Origin: Tritrichomonas musculus
Taxonomy: Eukaryota > Parabasalia > Tritrichomonadida > Tritrichomonadidae
Reading direction: 5' to 3'
DNA length: 64,000 nt
Assembly (NCBI GenBank): GCA_039105265.1
Contig: JAPFFF010000001.1
Span: 5,332,001 to 5,396,000 of the forward strand
Shown: positions 33,290-42,562 of the stretch, piece by piece
Position numbering within the stretch: the first letter of the stretch is position 1
Layout: the number at the start of each line of letters is the position of its first letter
Program-made: the position numbers and the translations under genes
Notes under the pieces: generated by a model
The model's database searches: none
Told to the model about the DNA's origin: nothing
Seen by the model: only the letters and a program-made list of their open reading frames with translations

Positions 33290-34366
33290 TTAAATCCATT
33301 TTTTAATGTTTGATGGGATATTTTTTTGTTTGCTCCAATAATCCATTTCGAGGTTTGATAATTTAGTTGGGGCTCCTTCTCGTAAATTTTTGGCTGGAAT
33401 AACATCTTCTGTCCCTTCACTATATTTAATTTTATATTTATTCTTAGCTGCATCGTAGGATATAATTTTATCCACAATACCTCTCTTGCCTCCCTTTAGT
33501 GTCTGAGCAATATTTTTATTCTGTGTTTTTATCAATCTATATCCCGGCAACTTATCTATCGATTCATCTTTGGACTTAACAATAAATTGATTTCCAGCTT
33601 TCGAATCAACAATATAAGCCTCCTTGCTGACTCTATTTCTTCGCTTCGAAAATGGTTCCTTGGCTTGTATAATTCTCACCCTGTCGTTAGGCTGAAAGTC
33701 ATATGGATTTATTTGTGATTTAGTATTAATATACTCTTTTTCATCTTTTTCTGTCATTTCGTTTGGTATTTTATAGTCCAACGACCGGTGAGGGGATTTA
33801 TTGTAGGAATCTATTAATCCCTTCATTTCTTGTTCTCCAATAAATCTATTCTCTCCTACCATATCTCTTATAGTTCTCATGAATCTATTTATGATGCCTA
33901 GTACATTATGATTATTGTCTTCCGTAGTATTGTATATAATATTTTTTGCCTTCATTATTTGCAAAACATCGTTGGACAAATAGGCGGCATCCTGGTCAGA
34001 AGTAATAGAATAAACATTTGGTTCGTCTACTAAAAATTGATTTAATGCTCTAGCTACTTCTTTTGCTCCCTTCCCTCTCATCGCATAACAAAAAGCCTTT
34101 CGGGTATTGATATTTATAAACATCAGATAATTCAAACCATCTTTTGTCTTGTCATTTATGAAAGTATCCATTTGATATCCCCCTGAGTGTTTTGAATATA
34201 TATTCATAAATTTTGCCTTTGGTACTTTAACATCATGAACTATATTCTTCAAATAATTTAATGCTGCTTCTTCTGTAAATCCATATCGTTTTGCAAGAGG
34301 AACAAATTTTGATGGTGTTTTCCATGGAAACTTTTTATATAACTCCTCTATTGTTTTGTAAGTCAT
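33290..34366 (-). CDS. Retroviral-type integrase, Polinton part
   Basis: A 358-residue protein of the rve superfamily. The core has an aspartate near DTFINDKTKDGLNYLM, a second in SITSDQDAAY, and a helix EMKGLIDSYNKSPHRSL typical of Maverick integrases (YNxxPHRSL). The C-terminal part (DRVRIIQAKEPFSKR... and a later SEGTEDVIPAKNL) is a chromodomain/SH3-like tail. It joins the element's ends to the target, as in other Polintons. Confidence 0.85.
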   Translation of the reverse strand: MTYKTIEELYKKFPWKTPSKFVPLAKRYGFTEEAALNYLKNIVHDVKVPKAKFMNIYSKHSGGYQMDTFINDKTKDGLNYLMFININTRKAFCYAMRGKGAKEVARALNQFLVDEPNVYSITSDQDAAYLSNDVLQIMKAKNIIYNTTEDNNHNVLGIINRFMRTIRDMVGENRFIGEQEMKGLIDSYNKSPHRSLDYKIPNEMTEKDEKEYINTKSQINPYDFQPNDRVRIIQAKEPFSKRRNRVSKEAYIVDSKAGNQFIVKSKDESIDKLPGYRLIKTQNKNIAQTLKGGKRGIVDKIISYDAAKNKYKIKYSEGTEDVIPAKNLREGAPTKLSNLEMDYWSKQKNIPSNIKKWI

Positions 34367-34376
34367 TTAAATTTAT

Positions 34377-35375
34377 TTAAACATATAACATCTTCTTGTA
34401 TGGTAAGAATATCATCTCTATAGCAAAGCTTTCACCGACTGGTAATTTAAATGGTGCTTTATATTCACGCGCAGAATATAAATCAATCCAAAATCTTTGG
34501 TCTGTTGAATTCAGCTTAAAGTATTTGATGGGGTTGAAATTAACATTCGAATTACCAATATAATAACGATTTGATTGTTCTGCTATTGATGAATAAACTT
34601 TACATGAATGTCTATCCCATACATTATCAAACGTTAAAACTTTATCATAGTACTTTAAATAAACATCTTTATTGTTTTGACTAACTCCATCACCAATATT
34701 AAATACTTCATCAAAATCTTTATTTGTTTCTTTTAATTTGAATGCTACACCATATTCATCCGCATCATTATTATTTCGTTCTGAATATATTTTTTCATGG
34801 AACCCCCTCTCATCATAATAGCCATCAGATTGTATATCTCTATTTAAAATATCAGTATCTGACTGTACAAATATTTCATTGACGTCCTTCCACCATGTTG
34901 CTATATAGTTTTTTATTGATGTATGAATAGCATTAAAGAATCCTCTAAAATCTCCTTCTATCGACATCCAATCGATAACTTTTACATCTTTTACTTTAAT
35001 ATTATCTTTATACAATAATATCATATTATTTATTTTTGAAGTCGTATCATTCCCTTCCACTATATTAAAATATTTCTTTTGAAATTTTGCAATTGTGATG
35101 GTGAATTCAATTTTTCTTCTTCTCGCAATCAACCACATATTTCTTACCCCAACAATAGATTCTCCTCTATTTGAAGTGCACCATTCTTGTGGAAAATTAA
35201 AGTAGTATCGATTTGGTTTGCTGGGGTCTTGCTCTCCATCTTCCAAAAAGTAAGCATATTCTATAGGGATTGGTGTTTGTTCTTCAGCTGGATTGAGCGT
35301 CGGGTACATTTCAATCATTATAAAACAACTTCTTGATTCGAAGGGATATCTTAACGGAATCTTCAAGAAATACAT
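34377..35375 (-). CDS. Unidentified Polinton protein, possible minor capsid
   Basis: A 332-residue, beta-rich protein with many aromatic residues, first in the minus-strand series from the right end. Its size and composition would suit a single-jelly-roll penton-type minor capsid protein, but I see no diagnostic motif. Confidence 0.4.
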   Translation of the reverse strand: MYFLKIPLRYPFESRSCFIMIEMYPTLNPAEEQTPIPIEYAYFLEDGEQDPSKPNRYYFNFPQEWCTSNRGESIVGVRNMWLIARRRKIEFTITIAKFQKKYFNIVEGNDTTSKINNMILLYKDNIKVKDVKVIDWMSIEGDFRGFFNAIHTSIKNYIATWWKDVNEIFVQSDTDILNRDIQSDGYYDERGFHEKIYSERNNNDADEYGVAFKLKETNKDFDEVFNIGDGVSQNNKDVYLKYYDKVLTFDNVWDRHSCKVYSSIAEQSNRYYIGNSNVNFNPIKYFKLNSTDQRFWIDLYSAREYKAPFKLPVGESFAIEMIFLPYKKMLYV

Positions 35376-35528
35376 TTTTTTGTGTCAAAATAATTTTTAC
35401 AACGAGACGATAAAAATATGAGTTTGGAATTTTTTTGTTGCGAACTTTTTGAATTATCGAGGTGGTTGGAGCTTTTTGAAGGCTCTGGGGGGCTTCCAAA
35501 GGCTCCAAGTGGCTGTGAAATGGGCTTA

Positions 35529-35575
35529 AGTATAGGCTTGGCGATAGCGGAGCCTATACTATACTACTAGTATAG
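35529..35575. repeat. Inverted repeats at the right end of the Polinton
   Basis: AGTATAGGCT (35,529-35,538) is matched inverted by AGCCTATACT (35,551-35,560), giving a 10-bp stem with a 12-base loop. It runs into a second near-perfect palindrome, CTATACTA-C-TAGTATAG (35,559-35,575). This GC-richer tip marks the edge between the Polinton and the resumed transposase sequence. Confidence 0.75.
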
Positions 35576-35577
35576 TT

Positions 35578-36558
35578 TTTAATAATGACCGTATTACGAA
35601 GATGAACGACGCGTTGCCACTCCTTCTATTTTCACCAAAATGTTTTCTGAAACTTTATGAACAATCATATTCGGCTGCTGTAGCTTATTGGTATGTTAGA
35701 TTTTACTCAGAAGAACAAGCTATATAATTGATTAACACACTTCATTGTCAAATTCAAATGATGTTATTATTTAAACAAAGTTTTTGTTTTGATCGCAATA
35801 GTTCGATGCCGCTCGAACACAAGTTCGGACAGGCTAGAGTTAGATGTAAAGATATTAATACTCTTTCAATGTTTTTAAAGAGCATAAACGATATAGAAAA
35901 CTATTCTTTAAATGAGAATAATATACCAATAGATATTTTAATTCACTGTAGAAGAAATTCATTTGGAGTGAACGTATCCGATTCATTTGATGAAGAAATT
36001 GACGAATTTTCTGTAGACGATTATATTCCTCAGACAATTGCATTGTGGTTTTTAAAACAAGCAGGTTTTGATGTTAGTGTTGATCCACAGCCAAATGACC
36101 CAACAAAATGGTTTTATAAATTAATTAAATGCATCTTGTCTAATTCAGACTCTGATTCAACACAAAACAAAAAAGTTAAAATTACTAAAAAGCAAGCATC
36201 TTCTAATTCACTTTTGCAGAAATCAAGATGCAATGCTAGGTCAAGATTTTTGATCGAAAATCAGAATTCATTCATTCCAACATCAACATCTAAAAAAAGA
36301 AAAAAATCTAAAAAAAAGAAAGAAAAGAAAAAAATTGAATCGCCATATCAAAAATTCAGTGATATGTTCTACGAAATTATTCACCATAAACCGTCATTTG
36401 ATGATTTACAGTCTATATATTTGATGATCAAATTCAATGATCCTGATTGCCAAGAAATTGAAAATTTGAATGATGCTAATCAACTTTCTGATTGGCTTAA
36501 TCTCCATTTTGATGAATATGAAACTTTAATATTCACAAAAATAAATGAACTTAAATAA
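35578..36558 (+). pseudogene. P-like transposase, C-terminal part
   Basis: Directly to the right of the Polinton the + strand again encodes transposase: MNDALPLLLFSPKCFLKLYE, then PLEHKFGQARVRCKDINTLSMFL. The last matches the LE-x-F-FG-x-x-R motif near the end of the catalytic core of P and THAP9 transposases. A TAA at 35,725 interrupts this part, so the copy is decayed apart from the Polinton split. The tail from about 36,290 is lysine-rich (KKRKKSKKKKEKKK), which could be a nuclear-localisation signal. It ends at 36,558. Confidence 0.65.
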
Positions 36559-37605
36559 AATTATGGTTAACTTCAACAAGGTAATAAAAAAAGTTAAATT
36601 TCACGTTATATGATAATATATTAAATGGCAATTAATAAAAAAATACGAATAAAAATGTTTTATTACCTTTATATTTTATGATAATTACAAAAAATAAAGT
36701 ATACATTCAAATATTAAATTTGATCATATGAGATCAAAATTTTTTTTATCAAAATATTATACTTTTTTATTTTAAATCATGCTGTTATTTAGTATTTATA
36801 TGAAAAAATAATGATTAAGTTATTAAACTTTATGAAATAGAGACAAAATGAAATAAACGTATTTTAACGTATTTTGAATTTTAAAATCTTTTTCAATTTT
36901 TTCTTATTCTATCAATTTTTTTCTTGATTTTATCTCGGAAATCTGTTTATTACAATTGATATTTTTGATTCATATAGGTCATATTATATAATCCACTCCT
37001 AAACAAAAAATATAAAAAACATAAAAAAAGATCAATTAATAATTGGTTATTAAAATAAATTTTCTCGAAAACTTAAATAGAAAACATCTATTAAAATAAG
37101 GTATATTTAATAAAAAAATGCTTAATTATGAATGAAGTTGCCTGTATTTTGAAAACGCATTCAATTTTAATTGATGATTTCCTCAATATCTACTAGGCAA
37201 TTCCTTAATTGATTATAGCTATCAACTACTATAAGTCTAAAGAACATAATATTTACAAATGAAAGAAAAATTCAGGCAATTTAAAAATTTTGTCTCCTCT
37301 GTAAATTTGCATTTAAATTTATATATGGCTAATAAATTGGATATATAACAGATAATATATTTTATAAATCAAATATAAAATATTATTATTGATTTATAAT
37401 TCATAAATATTTTATTAGACTCGAGATATAGATGAAACATTATTTTTTAAATTGTTTTTAAATTCTCAACATCCATTAAAACCAATTATGGCAAATGTCA
37501 GTATTGGATATATAGAAGTAAATAATCTTAATATTTTTTCATAAGATAAAATATTCATTCAATTAAAGTAAAAATAAAAAAATCAAATAACGAGTTTTCA
37601 CTTCA
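36559..37605. other. P-like element, 3' non-coding part
   Basis: About 1 kb of AT-rich sequence between the transposase end and the right terminus at 37,618. No gene is seen. Confidence 0.45.
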
Positions 37606-37715
37606 CATGGATACCTCTTGATTATGTCCCAAAAACATAATTATGTCCACCAACTATATATATATATAAATATTATTTTCATATGATTAAATTGTTTTTT
37701 CTTAAAACTGATCAG

Positions 37716-38002
37716 TTATTTTTTATCATTAAATAATGAAAGATAATCTGCCATTTTTGATTTGTCAGTATTGAAATGATTTACAAAGATATCTTTTTGT
37801 AATTCTACAACAATATCATCGAAAGTTGGCCTTTCTGATGGACGGCTTGACCACATTATAGTCAGAAATTGTTTAATTTCTTTATTTTTGATTAGTTGTA
37901 AATCTGGAAGATCATCGTTCAGCTCTTTTTCAATGGACAAATGTAAAATACTTTGGTCTGTGAAAATGTTTGTTGATGTTAGAAGTTGATATGCTGTTTA
38001 TC
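37716..38002 (-). pseudogene. Kinase C-lobe fragment
   Basis: The minus strand encodes the last part of a TKL-like kinase, from AYQLLTSTNIFTDQSILHL to MWSSRPSERPTFDDIVVEL and a short tail. RPSERPTFDDI is the kinase subdomain XI arginine box. No ATG begins the frame and a TAA lies just upstream, so it is a 3' remnant of a host gene. It starts only about 60 bases beyond the right end of the nested transposons. Confidence 0.7.
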
Positions 38003-38136
38003 TATTATTTCAAAGATTTGATTACGAACAATATATAATAATTGAAGATTTATTAATACAAATGTTAAATTAAAAAAAAAAAAAAACAATAAGGAAATGG
38101 AACATTTATTAGAGTTATTGATGTTTTTAATTTTGG

Positions 38137-39254
38137 GGCAGCGACCAATGTCCCTACTTTAACGGTCACTGTTAACGGTCATAATGGTAGGGACAAATGG
38201 AGCAGCGACAAATGTCCCTAGTTTAACGGTCATTCTTAACGGTTATAGTATATATTTACCTGTAAAAACAACGAGAGATGTGAATTTTATGATAAATTAC
38301 GCATAAAATGTTTTAACAATGCTAGATTACAAAAATGTTTATAAGACGAATTCTAAAAAACTGGAAATTCAGATAAAAATTAGAATATGATTTATCCAAA
38401 AAAAAAACTTAATAAATTAGTCGAAATGTTAACGTTAACATTATACAAAAGATGTTTATTTAAATTAAAACAAAATATTCTTCTATATTAGGAAATAATA
38501 TTATTAGTAATTTCTTTATCTGCATTTATAAAAATATTTTTAAGTTAAATAGCATGTGAAGTTCTTATAAATAGTTTTGTTTGATGTTTTCATGGGCAAA
38601 AAAGTTGAATGCATCTATTTCAAATTTTCATGTAAAAAGTGTGAATAGGTGGTCATGGATTTTTTAATAAAAATATATTTTTTTCCATCATTGCTAAAAC
38701 AAAGTAATTTCTTTTTATCAAATGATTTTTTAATTATATAATTACATATTTATCTAATATATGTAAGGAAATGCTTTAAAATTTGAAAATTACTTCGATC
38801 TTTACTAAAAAGTAATCGAATATTAAAATATATTCAGTTTGAATTTTATTAGAAGAATCTATTATATTATGCAAAGAACTAATTCTACTTTTGTCTTTTT
38901 AAGTTTTTGATCATATTTTTTAGGTTTATCAAATATTTTTGCCTTTGAAAATTACGATTTTTTAGCAAAATTATAATTTTTTATTGTAAAAAGCACTAAA
39001 AATAAAGATTTATTCATTTTAATACTATTTTAACTAAAATATATTAAATAAATAATTCACATTTTCTTATGCAATGAGTAAGGATATTTGTAACCTCATT
39101 TATAAAAATAAAAAGAGATTTTCTATATGTTTGACCGTTATAAATGACCGTTAAAGTAGGGACAAATGGAGCAGCGACAAATGTCCCTACTTCACCTCAC
39201 AAATTTAATAGCCGTTAAAAATGACCGTTAAAGTAGGGACATTTGTAATTTCCC
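38137..39254. mobile_element. MULE-like non-autonomous element with complex inverted ends
   Basis: 1,118 bp flanked by a perfect 10-bp direct repeat TTAATTTTGG (38,127-38,136 and 39,255-39,264). Each end, inverted relative to the other, holds two sub-copies of a motif ATGTCCCTACTTTAACGGTC followed by a second AACGG; the left end spans about 38,137-38,250 and the right about 39,130-39,254. The middle 880 bp is AT-rich and has no gene. Long inverted ends with 9-11-bp target duplications are typical of Mutator-like elements, which are known in Trichomonas. Confidence 0.78.
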
Positions 39255-39294
39255 TTAATTTTGGAATCAGGAAAATTGTACTTATAAAATTCAT

Positions 39295-39945
39295 TTACCC
39301 CATAATTTTTTTTTCTGTCATCACCAAAAAAATTGCCTTTATGATGTGTTTATTATAAAACACTGCTGGAATATTTCCGCATGGATCGGCATGGCCCAAG
39401 AATGTAAATTTTGTAGTATTGTTTTCATTATCTTCTGCTATGAAGGCTTGGAAAAATATTTTGCCACGCACGTAACCTTTTGTGTTTTTATATAACGCTT
39501 TATTCTCAATTGAAGTCCGGATTAAGGCGACTCTGCAATCTTTGTATGCAATTTTCTGGAATGATAAAAATTCTCTCGGACAAATCAATTTGAACGCACT
39601 TTCTAAAACGACATATAAGAAGCCTGTGCCATCGTCGCAATCTTTAAACCTTCCAGTGAAGCGGCGTTCAATATTTCCATTTTTTTTATCTTTTGGAGTG
39701 TTTTCATCAACTGTTTGTGGCGGTTCCTTGAAAGTTTTTTCTACTTCATTCAAAGGATCATTGAGAATGCAAACACTTTTTATCTGATAGAAAGGTGATG
39801 ATGGATCTTGATTTGTAAATACTTCAAAATCAGATTCTTTTGAATTCTCTTTTTTCCATTCTTTTGCATTGAGTAAAGAAAAAACTAATTCAGCTGTTTT
39901 CTGCCATTTTTTTTCATACTTTGTAACTTGCTCTAGTGTAGCCAT
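39295..39945 (-). CDS. START-domain lipid-binding protein
   Basis: A 216-residue protein from ATG 39,945, the usual length of a single START (StAR-related lipid transfer) domain. The opening AKEWKKENSKESDFEVF, a central GFLYVVLESAF region, and above all the C-terminal GHADPCGNIPAVFYNKHIIK match the START fold, whose last helix follows D-P-x-G-x-I-P. It has no signal peptide or membrane anchor, so a cytosolic lipid carrier or sensor is likely; the ligand is not predictable. A TCACTTC initiator-like motif lies 15 bases upstream of the ATG. Confidence 0.72.
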   Translation of the reverse strand: MATLEQVTKYEKKWQKTAELVFSLLNAKEWKKENSKESDFEVFTNQDPSSPFYQIKSVCILNDPLNEVEKTFKEPPQTVDENTPKDKKNGNIERRFTGRFKDCDDGTGFLYVVLESAFKLICPREFLSFQKIAYKDCRVALIRTSIENKALYKNTKGYVRGKIFFQAFIAEDNENNTTKFTFLGHADPCGNIPAVFYNKHIIKAIFLVMTEKKIMG

Positions 39946-39955
39946 GTATTTATAT

Positions 39956-39962
39956 GAAGTGA
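39956..39962 (-). promoter_or_regulatory. Putative initiator (TCACTTC) of the START gene
   Basis: On the minus strand TCACTTC places its A 15 bases before the ATG at 39,945, fitting the trichomonad initiator pattern and spacing. Confidence 0.5.
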
Positions 39963-40065
39963 TAATCTTATAAAAAAAAATTAAATACTTATCTCAATTT
40001 TAATAATATTTATTTCAAAAAGTTAATTAGGTTTTTTTGGTTCAATACAGATTATAAGATATTTA

Positions 40066-41564
40066 ATGATGGATGGCGTTGAATTAACACCATCATTATG
40101 GCTTTATTCAATTCATTCCAAAAATGCAGATCTAATTCATTTTCTTGAATCAAATAAAGTTTCACCCCCAATTTACACAAATAATGATGAAGACAATTAA
40201 AGTGAGATATACCTTCAATGTTTCAATGAATCAATAAAATGTCATCACAATGATATAGCTGAATACATTAAGACCAATATTTTTGAACTAAACAAAAATA
40301 ATTCAAAAGATGACGAAAAATCTATTTCGTGCATTCTTTGTTTTCACAATTATGCTAATTTTCCAAGCGATTTTGATGAAGATGATGAATTTTTTTATTT
40401 ATGCAAATATAACTATGCTAAATTGGTCAATTTTTTCGTGAAAAAGAAAGAAAAATACTTAGATGAACTGATAAAAAAAGAAGAATTTATCGTAAAATTA
40501 AGAATTGATACAAAATATAAAGTTTTGATATTTTATTATTTATTGCTTAAAACACATTTTTATCCTGGATTGTTTAAAGCAAATTGTTTAATGGATAAAA
40601 TTGCAATTCCGCCATCAATGATTTGTATCGGAGACCATTATTTTTTTGAATACAAAATCTTGGCACAAATATCAATTCCATCATCAGTTACTTCAATTGG
40701 AAATTATGCTTTTAATGGATGTTCATCATTAAAGCAAATATCAATTCCATCATCTGTAACTTCAATTAAGGCTCAAACTTTTTATTCATGTAGATCACTA
40801 ACAAATATATCAATTCCATCATCGGTAACTTCCATTGGTGAATCTGCTTTTGCATTATGTTCGAGCCTAAGTGAACAAATCATAATTCCATCATCTGTGA
40901 CTTTAGTTGGGCATTCAGTTTTTAAAATATGTCAATCACTAAAACAAATCACAATTCCATCATCTGTGACTTCAATTGGTGACTCTTTTTTTGAAAATTG
41001 CTCCTTATTAAAGGAAATTATAATTCCATTATCAATAACATCAATCGGCAACAAATCTTTTGTAAATCACTAACGCAAGTCACAATACCTCCATCTGTAA
41101 CTTCAATTGGATCATATGCTTTTTATTCATGTTCATCATTAGTGCAAATCATAATACCTTCATCTGTAACTTCAATTAAAGATCATACTTTCTATAATTG
41201 TTCTTCATTAACACAAATAACAATTCCATCATCAGTGATTTCAATTGGACATTCAGCTTTTAGAGGATGCTCATTACTAACACAAATCACAATACCTTCA
41301 TCTGTAACTACAATTAAATCATATGCTTTCTATTCATGCAAATCATTAGGGCAAATCACGTTACCTTCATCTATAGCTTCGATTGAAGATAGTACATTCT
41401 ATAATTGTTCTTCATTAACGCAAATCACAATACCTTCATCTATAGCATCAATTAAAAAGCATGCCTTCCATAATTGTTCTTCATTGAAGCAAATAACAAT
41501 TCCTTCAAATGTAAGAATTATAAAAGATGCATTTTCATCCAGTATGGAAGTAGCAATCATTTAA
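40066..41564 (+). pseudogene. Ankyrin/BspA-like LRR protein, broken
   Basis: From the ATG at 40,066 the sequence resembles the 53.5-kb gene: an ankyrin-like DUF3447-type N-terminal region (SLWLYSIHSKNADLIHFLE; ESIKCHHNDIAEYI), then from about 40,590 at least a dozen BspA-type LRRs (ITIPSSVTSIGxxAFxxCSSL). The frame is lost at a T-run near 40,141, a TAA follows at 40,199, and another shift occurs near 41,050, where two repeat frames overlap. BspA-like proteins are usually surface or secreted adhesins in trichomonads. The repeats are otherwise clean, which suggests recent loss or sequencing error. Confidence 0.75.
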
Positions 41565-41916
41565 TTCATCATCTTTGCATTATAAATATGACCAATTTTA
41601 AGTGAACATTGGTCAAAAGATCGTGAAAATATTGCTAAAAATAAGAAAAGCATTATTATTATTATTATTTTTTAATTCATTTGAAATAATTAGGTATAAA
41701 ATGCCACCTTCTCATCATGTGATCCAAGACTTTGAAATTATAATATGTGAATAAGCATTGGTACTAAAGAAGCAAAGCGATCTTTTTGAATCGGCATTCA
41801 ATTTCTAAAAATTTGCCTATTTAGTACCAATGGTGTTCTTTTTAAAAAGAAATATCAATAAATTTATATATTTATATATATAGTGCTATATATTTATTAT
41901 GAAATTTCCATTAAAA
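41565..41916. other. Intergenic region with a 13-bp inverted repeat
   Basis: AT-rich spacer. CATTGGTACTAAA (41,756-41,768) is perfectly inverted at 41,820-41,832, with a further GCAAA/TTTGC pair inside, giving a 77-base hairpin. It is unlike the ends of the other elements here and has no obvious target duplication. Confidence 0.5.
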
Positions 41917-42535
41917 ATTTTCATCCTCAATATAGCTGATATATGATACTAAATTTACATCAATATTGGGATGATCTAACAAAATTTTGACAATTTCATA
42001 ATGATTACTTGTAATCGCATTTATTAAAGGTGTAAAATCAACATAATGAATATTATTTTGAAGATCTTCACTATCATATTTTTTATCAATTAGTTTTTGG
42101 TTTATATTAATATTTAGGTGTGATAATAATATTTTAATAATTTCTGAAGATAATGTTAAATAATAGCAAAGGCTTCTTTTTTGACCTTTTCTATGTCATA
42201 ATCCGAATCTTCAAGGAAAATTAAACAGTCTTCTTCATCGAAATCCGGAAATTCGTTGTGAATTTCTAATATCATTTGATCTTTTACATTTGAAGAAATT
42301 GATTCAGAATCAGAATAATAATAAGAATCGCTATCACAGTTGTCATTTTGATCATTTGAATTATCGTTTTGATTACCTGTATCATCATTTTCTGATAATA
42401 TATTTGCATCAATTCAACTACTTCATCGAAACTGTAGTCTCGGATATTTGTAGAAAATTCGTCTTGGAAAATATGAGGAAACATAACTGATAAAGTATCA
42501 ACTGTTTCTTGATTTACGGCTCTTTGATCACTCAT
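41917..42535 (-). pseudogene. Ankyrin-repeat protein, broken
   Basis: An ATG at 42,535 opens a frame MSDQRAVNQETVDTLSVMFPHIF, typical of a trichomonad ankyrin-protein N-terminus, which then ends in a low-quality tail near 42,284. Further along the minus strand, in other frames, come EIIKILLSHLNININ and NAITSNHYEIVKILLDHPNIDVNLVS, clear ankyrin-repeat segments. The pieces belong to one decayed host gene with several frame changes. Confidence 0.6.
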
Positions 42536-42562
42536 CAAAATTTAATTATTTCAAAAGTTAAT

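Larger units (their letters stand above)
22783..35577 (-). mobile_element. Polinton/Maverick element (fossil copy)
   Basis: About 12.8 kb with the Maverick gene set, mostly on the minus strand: an unidentified first protein that may be a minor capsid protein, integrase, packaging ATPase, small virion-type proteins, a major-capsid-like protein, several small unidentified genes and protein-primed DNA polymerase B. A GIY-YIG-type gene and a 2.1-kb tandem-repeat block lie between the small genes and the polymerase. It is inserted in a P-like transposase gene. Most genes are open, which suggests a fairly young insertion, but the copy is broken, with at least one large break; the polymerase is only partly present. 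The right end carries strong inverted repeats, and no matching copy of these is seen at the left edge. Confidence 0.85.
18520..37618 (+). mobile_element. P-superfamily-like DNA transposon with later insertions
   Basis: Ends are AGAGGTATTCATGT at 18,520 and its inverted near-copy (one mismatch) finishing at 37,618, flanked by the perfect 8-bp duplication TGATTATG. The transposase is encoded on the + strand in two pieces, 21,713-22,747 and 35,578-36,558, separated by the Polinton. Without the Polinton (about 12.8 kb) and the short element at 19,971-21,147, the transposon would be about 5 kb. The inner sequence at its right end resembles the left end of the short element for about 45 bases, tying the two together. 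P-type transposons are, to my knowledge, known from Trichomonas. Confidence 0.75.
16005..37656. mobile_element. Outermost nested element: mariner-like inverted ends
   Basis: The left end TAGTTGGTGGACATAATT (16,005-16,022) is matched exactly, inverted, at 37,639-37,656. The similarity continues inward for about 20 more bases with several mismatches (TGTTTTGGAGACA against TGTTTTTGGGACA). Both ends abut TATATA, in keeping with a TA target site, and GGACATAATT-type ends are typical of Tc1/mariner elements. Only about 2.5 kb of the interval (16,005-18,519 plus the right-hand tip) would belong to this element; the rest is a later insertion. I see no transposase in that 2.5 kb, so it is a non-autonomous or decayed copy. 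Confidence 0.6.

Noticed and set aside
22783-35577. Calling the whole block an integrated giant-virus or virophage segment
   Set aside because: The gene set, with a retroviral-type integrase beside a packaging ATPase and protein-primed polymerase, is that of a Polinton, and it lies inside a transposon.
18520-37618. Assigning the transposon with AGAGGTATTCATG ends to hAT because of its 8-bp duplication
   Set aside because: The transposase motifs (HLLKRLR and LEHKFGQAR types) fit the P/THAP9 group better, and P elements also make 8-bp duplications.
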